Shown here in pieces: positions 5,482 to 11,485 of a DNA stretch of 13,063 nt. The notes beneath the pieces are model-generated. The model was not told the DNA's origin. It did no database searches and was given only the letters and a program-made list of their open reading frames with translations. The position numbers and the translations under genes were made by a program. Origin of the DNA: Sphingomonadaceae bacterium (GTDB taxonomy: Bacteria > Pseudomonadota > Alphaproteobacteria > Sphingomonadales > Sphingomonadaceae); contig CANGBE010000022.1 of assembly GCA_947451875.1 (NCBI GenBank), forward strand, positions 1-13,063, read 5' to 3'. Numbering within the stretch: position 1 is the stretch's first letter; each line of letters begins with the position of its first letter.

Positions 5482-8406
5482 TCACTCCCCCAGCAGCACA
5501 AATGGAGCCCAGGCCGCAGGGTGGGCGCCACCGGGGACCGAGCGATCAGCGATCAGGTGCAACTGAGCCTGCCGCAGCGCTTCGGCGTGGCCCAGCCCTG
5601 CGCGCGCGCCTTTGACGGCATCCACCGTCAGCCGCGCGGCGACGTCATCGCGCAGCGCCCATTGGGACAGCAGAAGAGACCGGACACCGGCATAGACGAA
5701 GGCCCGCGCCAGCCCCGAATAAGTCGGCGCCGCCCCGTCCTCGCCCGCCGCCGTGTTACAGGCCGATAGCACTACCCAATCGGCATTGAGCCTGAGGCCT
5801 GCAATATCGCTCGCCGTCAGCAGCATCGATTCCGCATCGCGCACATCGTCCGGCGGTGACAGGACCAGAGCCGGTTCGCCCAGCCCGCGCATCTCACCAT
5901 TCACCAGCCCGTGTGTGGCAAAGGCAATCACGCCGTATTCACCAAGGTTACCTGCGACGATCCGCGACTTGAGCGCATCTGCACCAGTCAGCATCAGCGC
6001 GCGGTCGCCACCCAGCGCATCGCGCATGGTTTCCAGTTCACCCAGAGCATCGGGCAGGCGCGGCAGGTTCATCAGGTTTTGCACGCTGAGCTGGTCGCCG
6101 TCAAAAGTCCCTCGTGTTGCCAACTGCAGCGGATGGCCTGCGCTCAGCAATGGCGCGCCGATCCCGGCAAAGCGCAGCGAGCGCGGAGCGGCACCCCGCT
6201 CGCTGCCGAGCAAGGTGAGCGATACAGGCACCGCGATCGCTTGCCGCCGGATCAGCCACGGGGCGCGGCGCAGGCCGCCACCCGACAGCGTCGCGGCAGA
6301 AGGCTTGCGCGTCAGCAGGGCCGCCAGAGGCACAGACTGCAAAGCGCCGCCGCCAAGCACGAGCAGGCGTTTAGTCGCAGCTACATCGCGCTCAAGAGCC
6401 CCCGGCACCATCGCCGCATAGAGCGCATGGGCGCTCGTCCCATCAAAGCCGGCCGCAGGATCACCCTCCAGCGCCTGATCAAGGCTGCTGCGCAAACGGC
6501 TGGCCCAAAGTGGAACCTTGCCATAGCCCGGCTTCGTCTCACCAAATTGCACGCGGGCGGCGGTGACAAACATCGTTGTCACCCGGTCCTTGCTTGGCAG
6601 GGCGATCAACAGGCCATCATCAGGTCCAAGCTTTTGCTGAATCGCGCCAAGTCCCGGCAATTCCGGCAGCCGGGTTGAAGCATAGGCAGGGAAGTCGCGA
6701 GCAATCGCGCCCGCCAAGGCTGCTGCCTGCGCCTGACCTTCGACCAGCTTGGCATCAATAGCGGTCACTTCGCTGGCAGACCCACCAGATACTGCGGCCG
6801 CCCGGCTTGCCTGCAGCTTGCGCAGCACTGCGTTGGCATCCTGAACCACGCGGATCGCCGCTGCCAGCTGCGGATTGTCCGCCGCCTGACGGCTGGCACT
6901 CGCCGCCGCCGCCGTATCGAGTTCGCTGAAGCGGGCGAGTTGCATCGCCTCAAAGGCATCGTCGACATGGCCTTCGGCCAGCGCAATCCGGGCGAAAGTA
7001 ACGAAGTCGCCCGAGACTTCCTGAGCCAGCCGGATCGACCCCGCCGGTTCCACCGCCAGCGCCAACAGTCGGTTGCGCTGGCGCTGGATGGCATCGCGCG
7101 CGGCGGAATAGGCGGTCTTGTCGCCCAGCTCCGCGCGGGCACGGGCTACTGCGAGATCAGCAGTTATGCGGATCGGATCGTTCGGCGCGAGCTTTGTTTC
7201 AAAGACCTTGCGGGCAATGCCCAATTCGGCCAGCGCACCCCTTGGGTCCCCCTTTTCAAGCAGGAGCATGCCGATCTGCGATTTCGAACGCGCCCATATC
7301 GCGTGTTCGGTTCCCACCCGCGCACGCAGCATCGCCTCGGCCTCGCGATAAAGCGTCATCGCTTCGTCAAGGCGCCCGAGTTGCTGAACGACGAGCCCGA
7401 AATTGAGCATCGTTACGCCCGGCCCATCCGGCCGCTGGGTGTTGTTCTGCCCGCGCACCATGTCGGCCAACCGGCGATAGACCGCCTCGCTCTCCACCAG
7501 CTTACCGCTTTGCGCCAATGAGCCCGCAAGGTTGGAAAGCTTGATGGTGATCGGCGCGAGGTTGGTGCCGGGGTTGCGCTGCTCGATCTCCAGCCCGCGC
7601 CGCAAAACCCGCTCGGAATCGCCGTAACGCCCGACATCGCTGTAAGCGACCGACAGGTTGTTCAGCGCAGTGATCGTCGCGTCGTTGTTCTCGCCAAGTT
7701 TGGCCTCGCTGAACCGCAGCGCCGCCTCGCCTTCCCTCACGCCTTCCTGATATTTAGCAGTGAGGTGCATCAGCGTCACCCATCCGCTCGAAGCATCGGC
7801 CAACGCTTGCGGTGCCATATCCGGTGCAAAACGACCCACGGCCACTGCGCGGCGCGAATATTGCTCACCCTTCACAAAATCGCCCGCTCGCGCCAGCGCA
7901 ATACCAAGAGCGCTGAGCGTTACCGCATAATTCGGGCTCTTCGTCTGGTCTGACTTCTCATACCGTCCGACGAGATCATCAAGGATCGCGCGCGCGTCGG
8001 CCGGCTTGTTCGCAACGCCGAGCACCACTGCCTTGCGACGCAAGGTTTCGAGCAGCAACGGATCTTCGCGCGATACCTTGGGTTCAAGATACGCCTGCGC
8101 CTCTTCAAGCGTAGTCAACGCCTTACCGACCTGACCATCATAGGCATAGGCAAAGCCGAGCACCTGCCAGCCATGGATCACATCGGCTAGCGACACTCCG
8201 CGATCCGCACGGGCGCGGTCAAGCAGGCCCGGCAGCGCGGCAATCGCCGGCTTAGGGGTGCGGATGATTGATTGCTCGGTAAAGGCGGCGATCTGCGCCG
8301 AAAGCCCCTGATCGGTGACAGCTGGCGCGGCCTGCGCCAAAGCGGCGGCTTGCAAGACGACAAGACCGGGCAGGAATGCCAATGCGAGAGACAGGCGCTT
8401 GCTCAT
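5482..8406 (-). CDS. Exported TPR-CHAT domain protein (caspase-like fold)
   Basis: The protein has 974 residues. It opens with a signal peptide (hydrophobic 5-24, likely cut near ALAQA, residues 22-26). Around eight tetratricopeptide repeats follow (about 76-405), for example ALNNLSVAYSDVGRYGDSE near 247-265. Next come a helical, alanine-rich linker (about 410-575) and a C-terminal CHAT domain (about 640-974). CHAT is a clan CD, caspase-related peptidase domain. Its catalytic pair is intact: His832 in FATHG and Cys883 in LSACNT. The start at 8406 is chosen because the signal peptide begins there and GGA lies 7 nt upstream; the frame is open to 8544, but that extension has no signal-peptide sense. 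Related TPR-CHAT proteins elsewhere work in immunity or cell death, but no gasdermin, CRISPR or nuclease gene is nearby. The target is unknown, and the signal peptide argues for an envelope role. Confidence 0.9.
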   Translation of the reverse strand: MSKRLSLALAFLPGLVVLQAAALAQAAPAVTDQGLSAQIAAFTEQSIIRTPKPAIAALPGLLDRARADRGVSLADVIHGWQVLGFAYAYDGQVGKALTTLEEAQAYLEPKVSREDPLLLETLRRKAVVLGVANKPADARAILDDLVGRYEKSDQTKSPNYAVTLSALGIALARAGDFVKGEQYSRRAVAVGRFAPDMAPQALADASSGWVTLMHLTAKYQEGVREGEAALRFSEAKLGENNDATITALNNLSVAYSDVGRYGDSERVLRRGLEIEQRNPGTNLAPITIKLSNLAGSLAQSGKLVESEAVYRRLADMVRGQNNTQRPDGPGVTMLNFGLVVQQLGRLDEAMTLYREAEAMLRARVGTEHAIWARSKSQIGMLLLEKGDPRGALAELGIARKVFETKLAPNDPIRITADLAVARARAELGDKTAYSAARDAIQRQRNRLLALAVEPAGSIRLAQEVSGDFVTFARIALAEGHVDDAFEAMQLARFSELDTAAAASASRQAADNPQLAAAIRVVQDANAVLRKLQASRAAAVSGGSASEVTAIDAKLVEGQAQAAALAGAIARDFPAYASTRLPELPGLGAIQQKLGPDDGLLIALPSKDRVTTMFVTAARVQFGETKPGYGKVPLWASRLRSSLDQALEGDPAAGFDGTSAHALYAAMVPGALERDVAATKRLLVLGGGALQSVPLAALLTRKPSAATLSGGGLRRAPWLIRRQAIAVPVSLTLLGSERGAAPRSLRFAGIGAPLLSAGHPLQLATRGTFDGDQLSVQNLMNLPRLPDALGELETMRDALGGDRALMLTGADALKSRIVAGNLGEYGVIAFATHGLVNGEMRGLGEPALVLSPPDDVRDAESMLLTASDIAGLRLNADWVVLSACNTAAGEDGAAPTYSGLARAFVYAGVRSLLLSQWALRDDVAARLTVDAVKGARAGLGHAEALRQAQLHLIADRSVPGGAHPAAWAPFVLLGE

Positions 8407-8497
8407 CTGGGTTCCGCTATAAGAAGAAGCACGCACTAAGCACATGTCAGCACAGGCGAAAAGGGCGCTACGCCGATTGCGTGCACACCAGCGCGGA

Positions 8498-8515
8498 TTG
8501 TCATAATCATGACAA
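8498..8515. promoter_or_regulatory. Perfect inverted repeat, candidate operator
   Basis: TTGTCAT (8498-8504) and ATGACAA (8509-8515) form a perfect 7-bp dyad with a 4-bp spacer. It lies 92 bp before the CHAT start and 145 bp before the rpsF start. AT-rich dyads of this size in a GC-rich region are typical of dimeric repressor or activator sites. TTGTCA also reads as a -35-like hexamer on both strands. No specific regulator can be named. Confidence 0.45.
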
Positions 8516-8590
8516 CAGGCAACCGCAGCTTGCATTCCCCCCAAAACCCGCTAAGCGCCCCCCTTCCTCTGCCCCGGCAGGGGAATCGAA

Positions 8591-8640
8591 GAAAGCCGGA
8601 GGGGCCCCGCAATCGTGCGGACAAGCCAGCGATCGGTTAG
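8591..8640 (+). promoter_or_regulatory. rpsF leader: Possible structured rpsF leader (candidate S6:S18 autoregulatory element)
   Basis: Just upstream of rpsF, CCGCA (8607-8611) and TGCGG (8616-8620) form a 5-bp stem with an ATCG tetraloop. AGCCG (8594-8598) can pair with CGGTT (8634-8638) to enclose it, using one G-U pair. Many bacteria carry an rpsF leader RNA bound by the S6:S18 complex for feedback control, with conserved CCG residues. The position and hairpin fit that idea, but I could not test the fit to the known motif. Confidence 0.3.
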
Positions 8641-8659
8641 ATTATGAGAAAGGCTGCAC

Positions 8660-9022
8660 ATGCCGTTGTACGAGCATGTCTTCCTGGCACGCCAGGATCT
8701 GAGCCAGGCACAAGTTGATGCCTTGGCCGCTACCGCCACCGAGATCGTTGAAGCCGGACAGGGCAAGGTCACCAAGACCGAGTCATGGGGCCTCAAGAAC
8801 CTCGCCTACAAAATCCAGCGCAACCGCAAGGCACACTTCGTGCTGCTCAACATCGAAGCCCCCGCTGGCGTCGTTGCTGAACTTGAGCGCCAGACCGGCA
8901 TCAACGAAGACATCATCCGCTGGATGACCGTTCGCGTTGACGAACTGGAAGCTGGTCCTTCTGTGCAGATGCGCAAGCAGGACCGTGAGCGCACCAAGCG
9001 CCGCGAACGCGAGGAGTATTGA
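8660..9022 (+). CDS. rpsF: 30S ribosomal protein S6
   Basis: S6 binds the central domain of 16S rRNA as a dimer with S18. The protein has 120 residues and the normal ferredoxin-like fold pattern: MPLYEHVFLAR at the N-terminus, then WGLKNLAYKIQRNRKAHF (about 43-60), then ELERQTGINEDIIRWMTVRVDE (about 74-95). The C-terminal tail is charged (about 104-120) and ends REREEY, without the poly-Glu end modified by RimK in E. coli. GAAAGG lies 6 nt before the ATG. It is the first gene of an operon with rpsR and rplI, and rpsR follows after 3 bp, so production of S6 and S18 is linked. Confidence 0.98.
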   Translation: MPLYEHVFLARQDLSQAQVDALAATATEIVEAGQGKVTKTESWGLKNLAYKIQRNRKAHFVLLNIEAPAGVVAELERQTGINEDIIRWMTVRVDELEAGPSVQMRKQDRERTKRREREEY

Positions 9023-9025
9023 GCG

Positions 9026-9250
9026 ATGGGTCGTCCTTTTTTCCGCCGCCGCAAGTCGTGCCCGTTCTCGGGCAAGAATTCACCCGTGATCGATTACAAA
9101 GACGTGCGCCTGCTTCAGGGCTTCATGTCTGAGCGTGGCAAGATCGTGCCGAGCCGCATCACCGCCGTTTCTGCAAAGAAGCAGCGTGAGCTTGGCCAGG
9201 CAATCAAGCGCGCCCGCCAGATCGGCCTCCTGCCGTATCTCGTGAAGTAA
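9026..9250 (+). CDS. rpsR: 30S ribosomal protein S18
   Basis: S18 is a small basic rRNA-binding protein of the 30S platform that pairs with S6. The 74-residue sequence has the family core: MGRPFFRRRKSCPF, then IDYKDVRLLQGFMSERGKI, then SRITAVSAKKQRELGQAIKRARQIGLLPY. Length is normal. Its ribosome binding site, GAGGAG, lies within the last codons of rpsF. Only one cysteine is present, so it is a zinc-free form. It is the middle gene of the rpsF-rpsR-rplI operon, with 12 bp before rplI. Confidence 0.98.
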   Translation: MGRPFFRRRKSCPFSGKNSPVIDYKDVRLLQGFMSERGKIVPSRITAVSAKKQRELGQAIKRARQIGLLPYLVK

Positions 9251-9262
9251 GGGAGAGTTTCC

Positions 9263-9868
9263 ATGGATATCATTCTCCTCGAGCGCGTCGAAAAGCTGGG
9301 CCACATCGGTGACGTTGTCACCGTGAAGGACGGCTACGCCCGCAACTTCCTTCTTCCCAACAAAAAGGCCCTGCGCGCCAACGAAGCCAACAAGAAGGTC
9401 TTCGAAGCCAACCGCGCCAAGATCGAAGCCGACAACGCGGATCGCCGCGCTGCTGCAACGATCGAAGCCAAGGACGTTGATGGCAAGAGCGTCATCCTGA
9501 TCCGCGCTTCGTCGAACTCGGGCCAGCTTTATGGTTCGGTTTCGGTGCGTGACATCGTTGACGGTCTGGTTGCCGATGGCGCCAAGGTGACCAAGGCGAT
9601 GATCGTGCTCGAACGCCCGATCAAGACCCTCGGCGTTTTCGACGTCAAGGTTTCGCTGCACCCGGAAGTCGTCGTTGGCGTAAAGGTCAACGTGGCCCGC
9701 TCACCCGATGAGGCCGAGCAGCAGGCTGCTGGCGTCAACGTGATCGACGCGATGTTCGACACCGAGGTTGGCGGCTTCACCGAAGCCTACGATCCCAACG
9801 CCGAACCCGGCGAAATCGCCCCCGAAATGCTTGAAGAAGCAGCTTCGGAAGGTGAAGCGGAAGCCTGA
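9263..9868 (+). CDS. rplI: 50S ribosomal protein L9
   Basis: L9 binds 23S rRNA near the L1 stalk and helps keep the reading frame. The N-terminal domain (1-50) shows the signature from LGHIGDVVTVKDGYARNFL to NKKALRAN. A central helix (about 44-70) leads to the C-terminal domain (about 70-148). The protein has 201 residues, about 50 longer than E. coli L9 because of an acidic tail (about 150-201) ending in EEAASEGEAEA; such tails are common in alphaproteobacterial L9. GGGAGAG lies 6 nt upstream. It is the last gene of the operon, followed 25 bp later by an intrinsic terminator. Confidence 0.98.
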   Translation: MDIILLERVEKLGHIGDVVTVKDGYARNFLLPNKKALRANEANKKVFEANRAKIEADNADRRAAATIEAKDVDGKSVILIRASSNSGQLYGSVSVRDIVDGLVADGAKVTKAMIVLERPIKTLGVFDVKVSLHPEVVVGVKVNVARSPDEAEQQAAGVNVIDAMFDTEVGGFTEAYDPNAEPGEIAPEMLEEAASEGEAEA

Positions 9869-9893
9869 TAGGCTTTGCAGCGCTAACGAATTG

Positions 9894-9920
9894 GGGGCGT
9901 CCTTCGGGGCGCCCCTTTTT
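9894..9920 (+). terminator. Intrinsic terminator of the rpsF-rpsR-rplI operon
   Basis: A 9-bp stem (9894-9902 with 9907-9915, one G-U pair) is capped by a stable TTCG tetraloop and followed by five Ts (9916-9920). It starts 25 bp after the rplI stop. AACGAA (9885-9890) and TTCGTT (9919-9924) could extend the stem across the T-tract. Confidence 0.93.
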
Positions 9921-9961
9921 CGTTGTGGGCTGAGCTGTGTTCACCCCCAATCCGGTTGCAA

Positions 9962-9990
9962 TTGAAATGTAATCGATCTTCTGCTAATAG
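9962..9990 (+). promoter_or_regulatory. Possible amn promoter giving a near-leaderless transcript
   Basis: TTGAAA (9962-9967) as -35 and TAATAG (9985-9990) as -10 are separated by 17 bp. Transcription would then start at about 9996-9998, at the amn ATG itself. The -10 matches only half of the consensus, so this is tentative. Confidence 0.25.
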
Positions 9991-9996
9991 CTGAAG

Positions 9997-11430
9997 ATGC
10001 AAACTACAGAGAACATCATCGCGGAATTGGTCCGCGTTTACGAAACCGCCGTCACCACGCTCCGCAAGGACATTCAGGCTTTCGCCGCTGACGGTACCCT
10101 TCCCCCCGCAGACCGCCGTGAAAGCCGCGCCTGGTGCTATCCGGAACTGCGCATCCATTATGCGGGTGTCGAGACCCGGCCAGACCTCGCCCGCGCCTTT
10201 GGGCGATTGGCGCATGATGGGGTGTTCGCCGGCACCGTCACCCGCCCGGCTTTCTTCGCGCACTACCTTACCGAGCAACTCAGCCTGATCGCCGATGATT
10301 ACGAGATCGAGGTAGAGGTAGCCCGGTCGGAGCAGGAAATCCCCTTCCCCTACGTGGTCGATGCCAGCTCAGGCCTTGGCGCGATCAGGCCGCAGGAACT
10401 GGCCAAGCACTTCCCGACCACCGAACTCGCCATGATCGGAGATGAACTGGCCGACGGCATGGATTTGGGCAGCCCCGGCGACGCCAGCCCGCTCGCCCTG
10501 TTCGATGGCCCGCGAACCGATTTCAGCCTCGCACGGCTGGCGCACTATACCGGCACCAGCGTCGAGCACTTCCAGCGCTATATCCTGTTCACCAACTATC
10601 ACCGCTATGTCGATGAATTCGTCGATTGGGCGGGAGAGCAACTAGGCAAGGACGGCTATACGCTGCTTTCGGGCGCGGGCGGCCTGCTGCTCGATCAGCC
10701 AACCCAGAACGCGCGTGAGCGGATGTCTGACACCGCTTGGCGGCGGCACCAGATGCCGGCCTATCACCTCGTCGCTGAGGACGGTAGCGGCATCACGCTG
10801 GTCAATATCGGCGTCGGCCCGTCAAACGCCAAGACGATCTGCGACCATCTCGCTGTGCTGCGGCCCGAGGCTTGGCTGATGATCGGCCACTGCGGCGGTC
10901 TGCGCGATACCCAGCGGATTGGCGACTATGTGCTCGCCCACGCCTATCTGCGCGACGATCACGTGCTCGATTGCGTGCTGCCGCCGGAAATCCCCATCCC
11001 CGCCATCGCCGAAGTGCAGGTGGCGCTCGCCGCTGCGGCCGAGCAGGTCAGCGGCGATACCGGCGCGAACCTGAAAAAGCGGATGCGCACCGGCACGGTC
11101 GTCACCACCGACGATCGCAACTGGGAGCTGCGCTATACCGACAGCGCCTTCCGCTTTAACCAGAGCCGCGCCATCGCCATCGACATGGAAAGCGCCACCA
11201 TCGCCGCACAGGGCTTCCGCTTCCGCGTGCCCTACGGCACACTTTTGTGTGTCTCGGACAAGCCGCTGCACGGCGAGATCAAGCTGCCGGGACAGGCCAA
11301 CAAGTTCTATGAGGAAACGATTTCGTCACACCTCAAGATCGGCGTGCTGGCCTGCGAACTGCTGAAGGCGGAAGGGGCACGGCTGCATTCGCGGAAGCTC
11401 AGGGCGTTTAACGAGCCACCGTTCAGGTGA
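9997..11430 (+). CDS. amn: AMP nucleosidase
   Basis: Amn splits AMP into adenine and ribose 5-phosphate and helps set adenylate levels in the cytosol. The protein has 477 residues, close to E. coli Amn (484). The N-terminal regulatory domain covers about 1-170. The C-terminal nucleoside-phosphorylase-like catalytic domain (about 255-455) shows GVGPSNAKT (272-280), GHCGGLR (297-303), DMESATIAAQGFRF (396-409) and SDKPLHGEIKLPGQANKFYE (420-439), whose Asp421 corresponds to the catalytic acid. A TAG codon lies nine bases upstream in frame, so ATG 9997 is the first possible start. Only GAAG adjoins it, with no proper Shine-Dalgarno. It is probably a separate unit after the rplI terminator. The gene ends 55 bp before the convergent M2 peptidase gene. 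Confidence 0.96.
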   Translation: MQTTENIIAELVRVYETAVTTLRKDIQAFAADGTLPPADRRESRAWCYPELRIHYAGVETRPDLARAFGRLAHDGVFAGTVTRPAFFAHYLTEQLSLIADDYEIEVEVARSEQEIPFPYVVDASSGLGAIRPQELAKHFPTTELAMIGDELADGMDLGSPGDASPLALFDGPRTDFSLARLAHYTGTSVEHFQRYILFTNYHRYVDEFVDWAGEQLGKDGYTLLSGAGGLLLDQPTQNARERMSDTAWRRHQMPAYHLVAEDGSGITLVNIGVGPSNAKTICDHLAVLRPEAWLMIGHCGGLRDTQRIGDYVLAHAYLRDDHVLDCVLPPEIPIPAIAEVQVALAAAAEQVSGDTGANLKKRMRTGTVVTTDDRNWELRYTDSAFRFNQSRAIAIDMESATIAAQGFRFRVPYGTLLCVSDKPLHGEIKLPGQANKFYEETISSHLKIGVLACELLKAEGARLHSRKLRAFNEPPFR

Positions 11431-11438
11431 GCCTAGCT

Positions 11439-11471
11439 CCTCCCCGTTTGCGCTGCGCGAAAACGGAGAGG
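11439..11471. repeat. Stem-loop between the convergent amn and M2 peptidase genes
   Basis: CCTC (11439-11442) and CCGTTT (11444-11449) pair with AAACGG (11461-11466) and GAGG (11468-11471), with a single mismatch between the two blocks and a GC-rich apical loop. The element lies between two converging stop codons. No T-tract follows on either strand, so it is an atypical bidirectional terminator, an mRNA 3'-end stabiliser, or a REP-like intergenic element. Confidence 0.45.
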
Positions 11472-11485
11472 ATCTCAGTGACAGG

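Larger units (their letters stand above)
8407..8659. other. Divergent regulatory region between the TPR-CHAT gene and rpsF
   Basis: This 253-bp gap must hold promoters for both divergent units. It contains a perfect 7-bp inverted repeat at 8498-8515, a tract with four runs of C at 8537-8575, and small hairpins near rpsF at 8572-8583 and 8607-8620. Toward the CHAT gene, TATAAG at 8418-8423 reads CTTATA on the minus strand and could be a -10 box, but no -35 box at proper distance was found. Toward rpsF, TTGCAT at 8530-8535 is a possible -35 without a good -10. I see no small gene in it. Confidence 0.6.

Noticed and set aside
8407..8544. Longer N-terminus for the TPR-CHAT protein
   Set aside because: The extra 46 residues would bury the signal peptide, and the stretch lies in the promoter region.
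9080..9661. Minus-strand open frame spanning rpsR and rplI
   Set aside because: Antisense to two ribosomal protein genes and lacking any recognisable motif.
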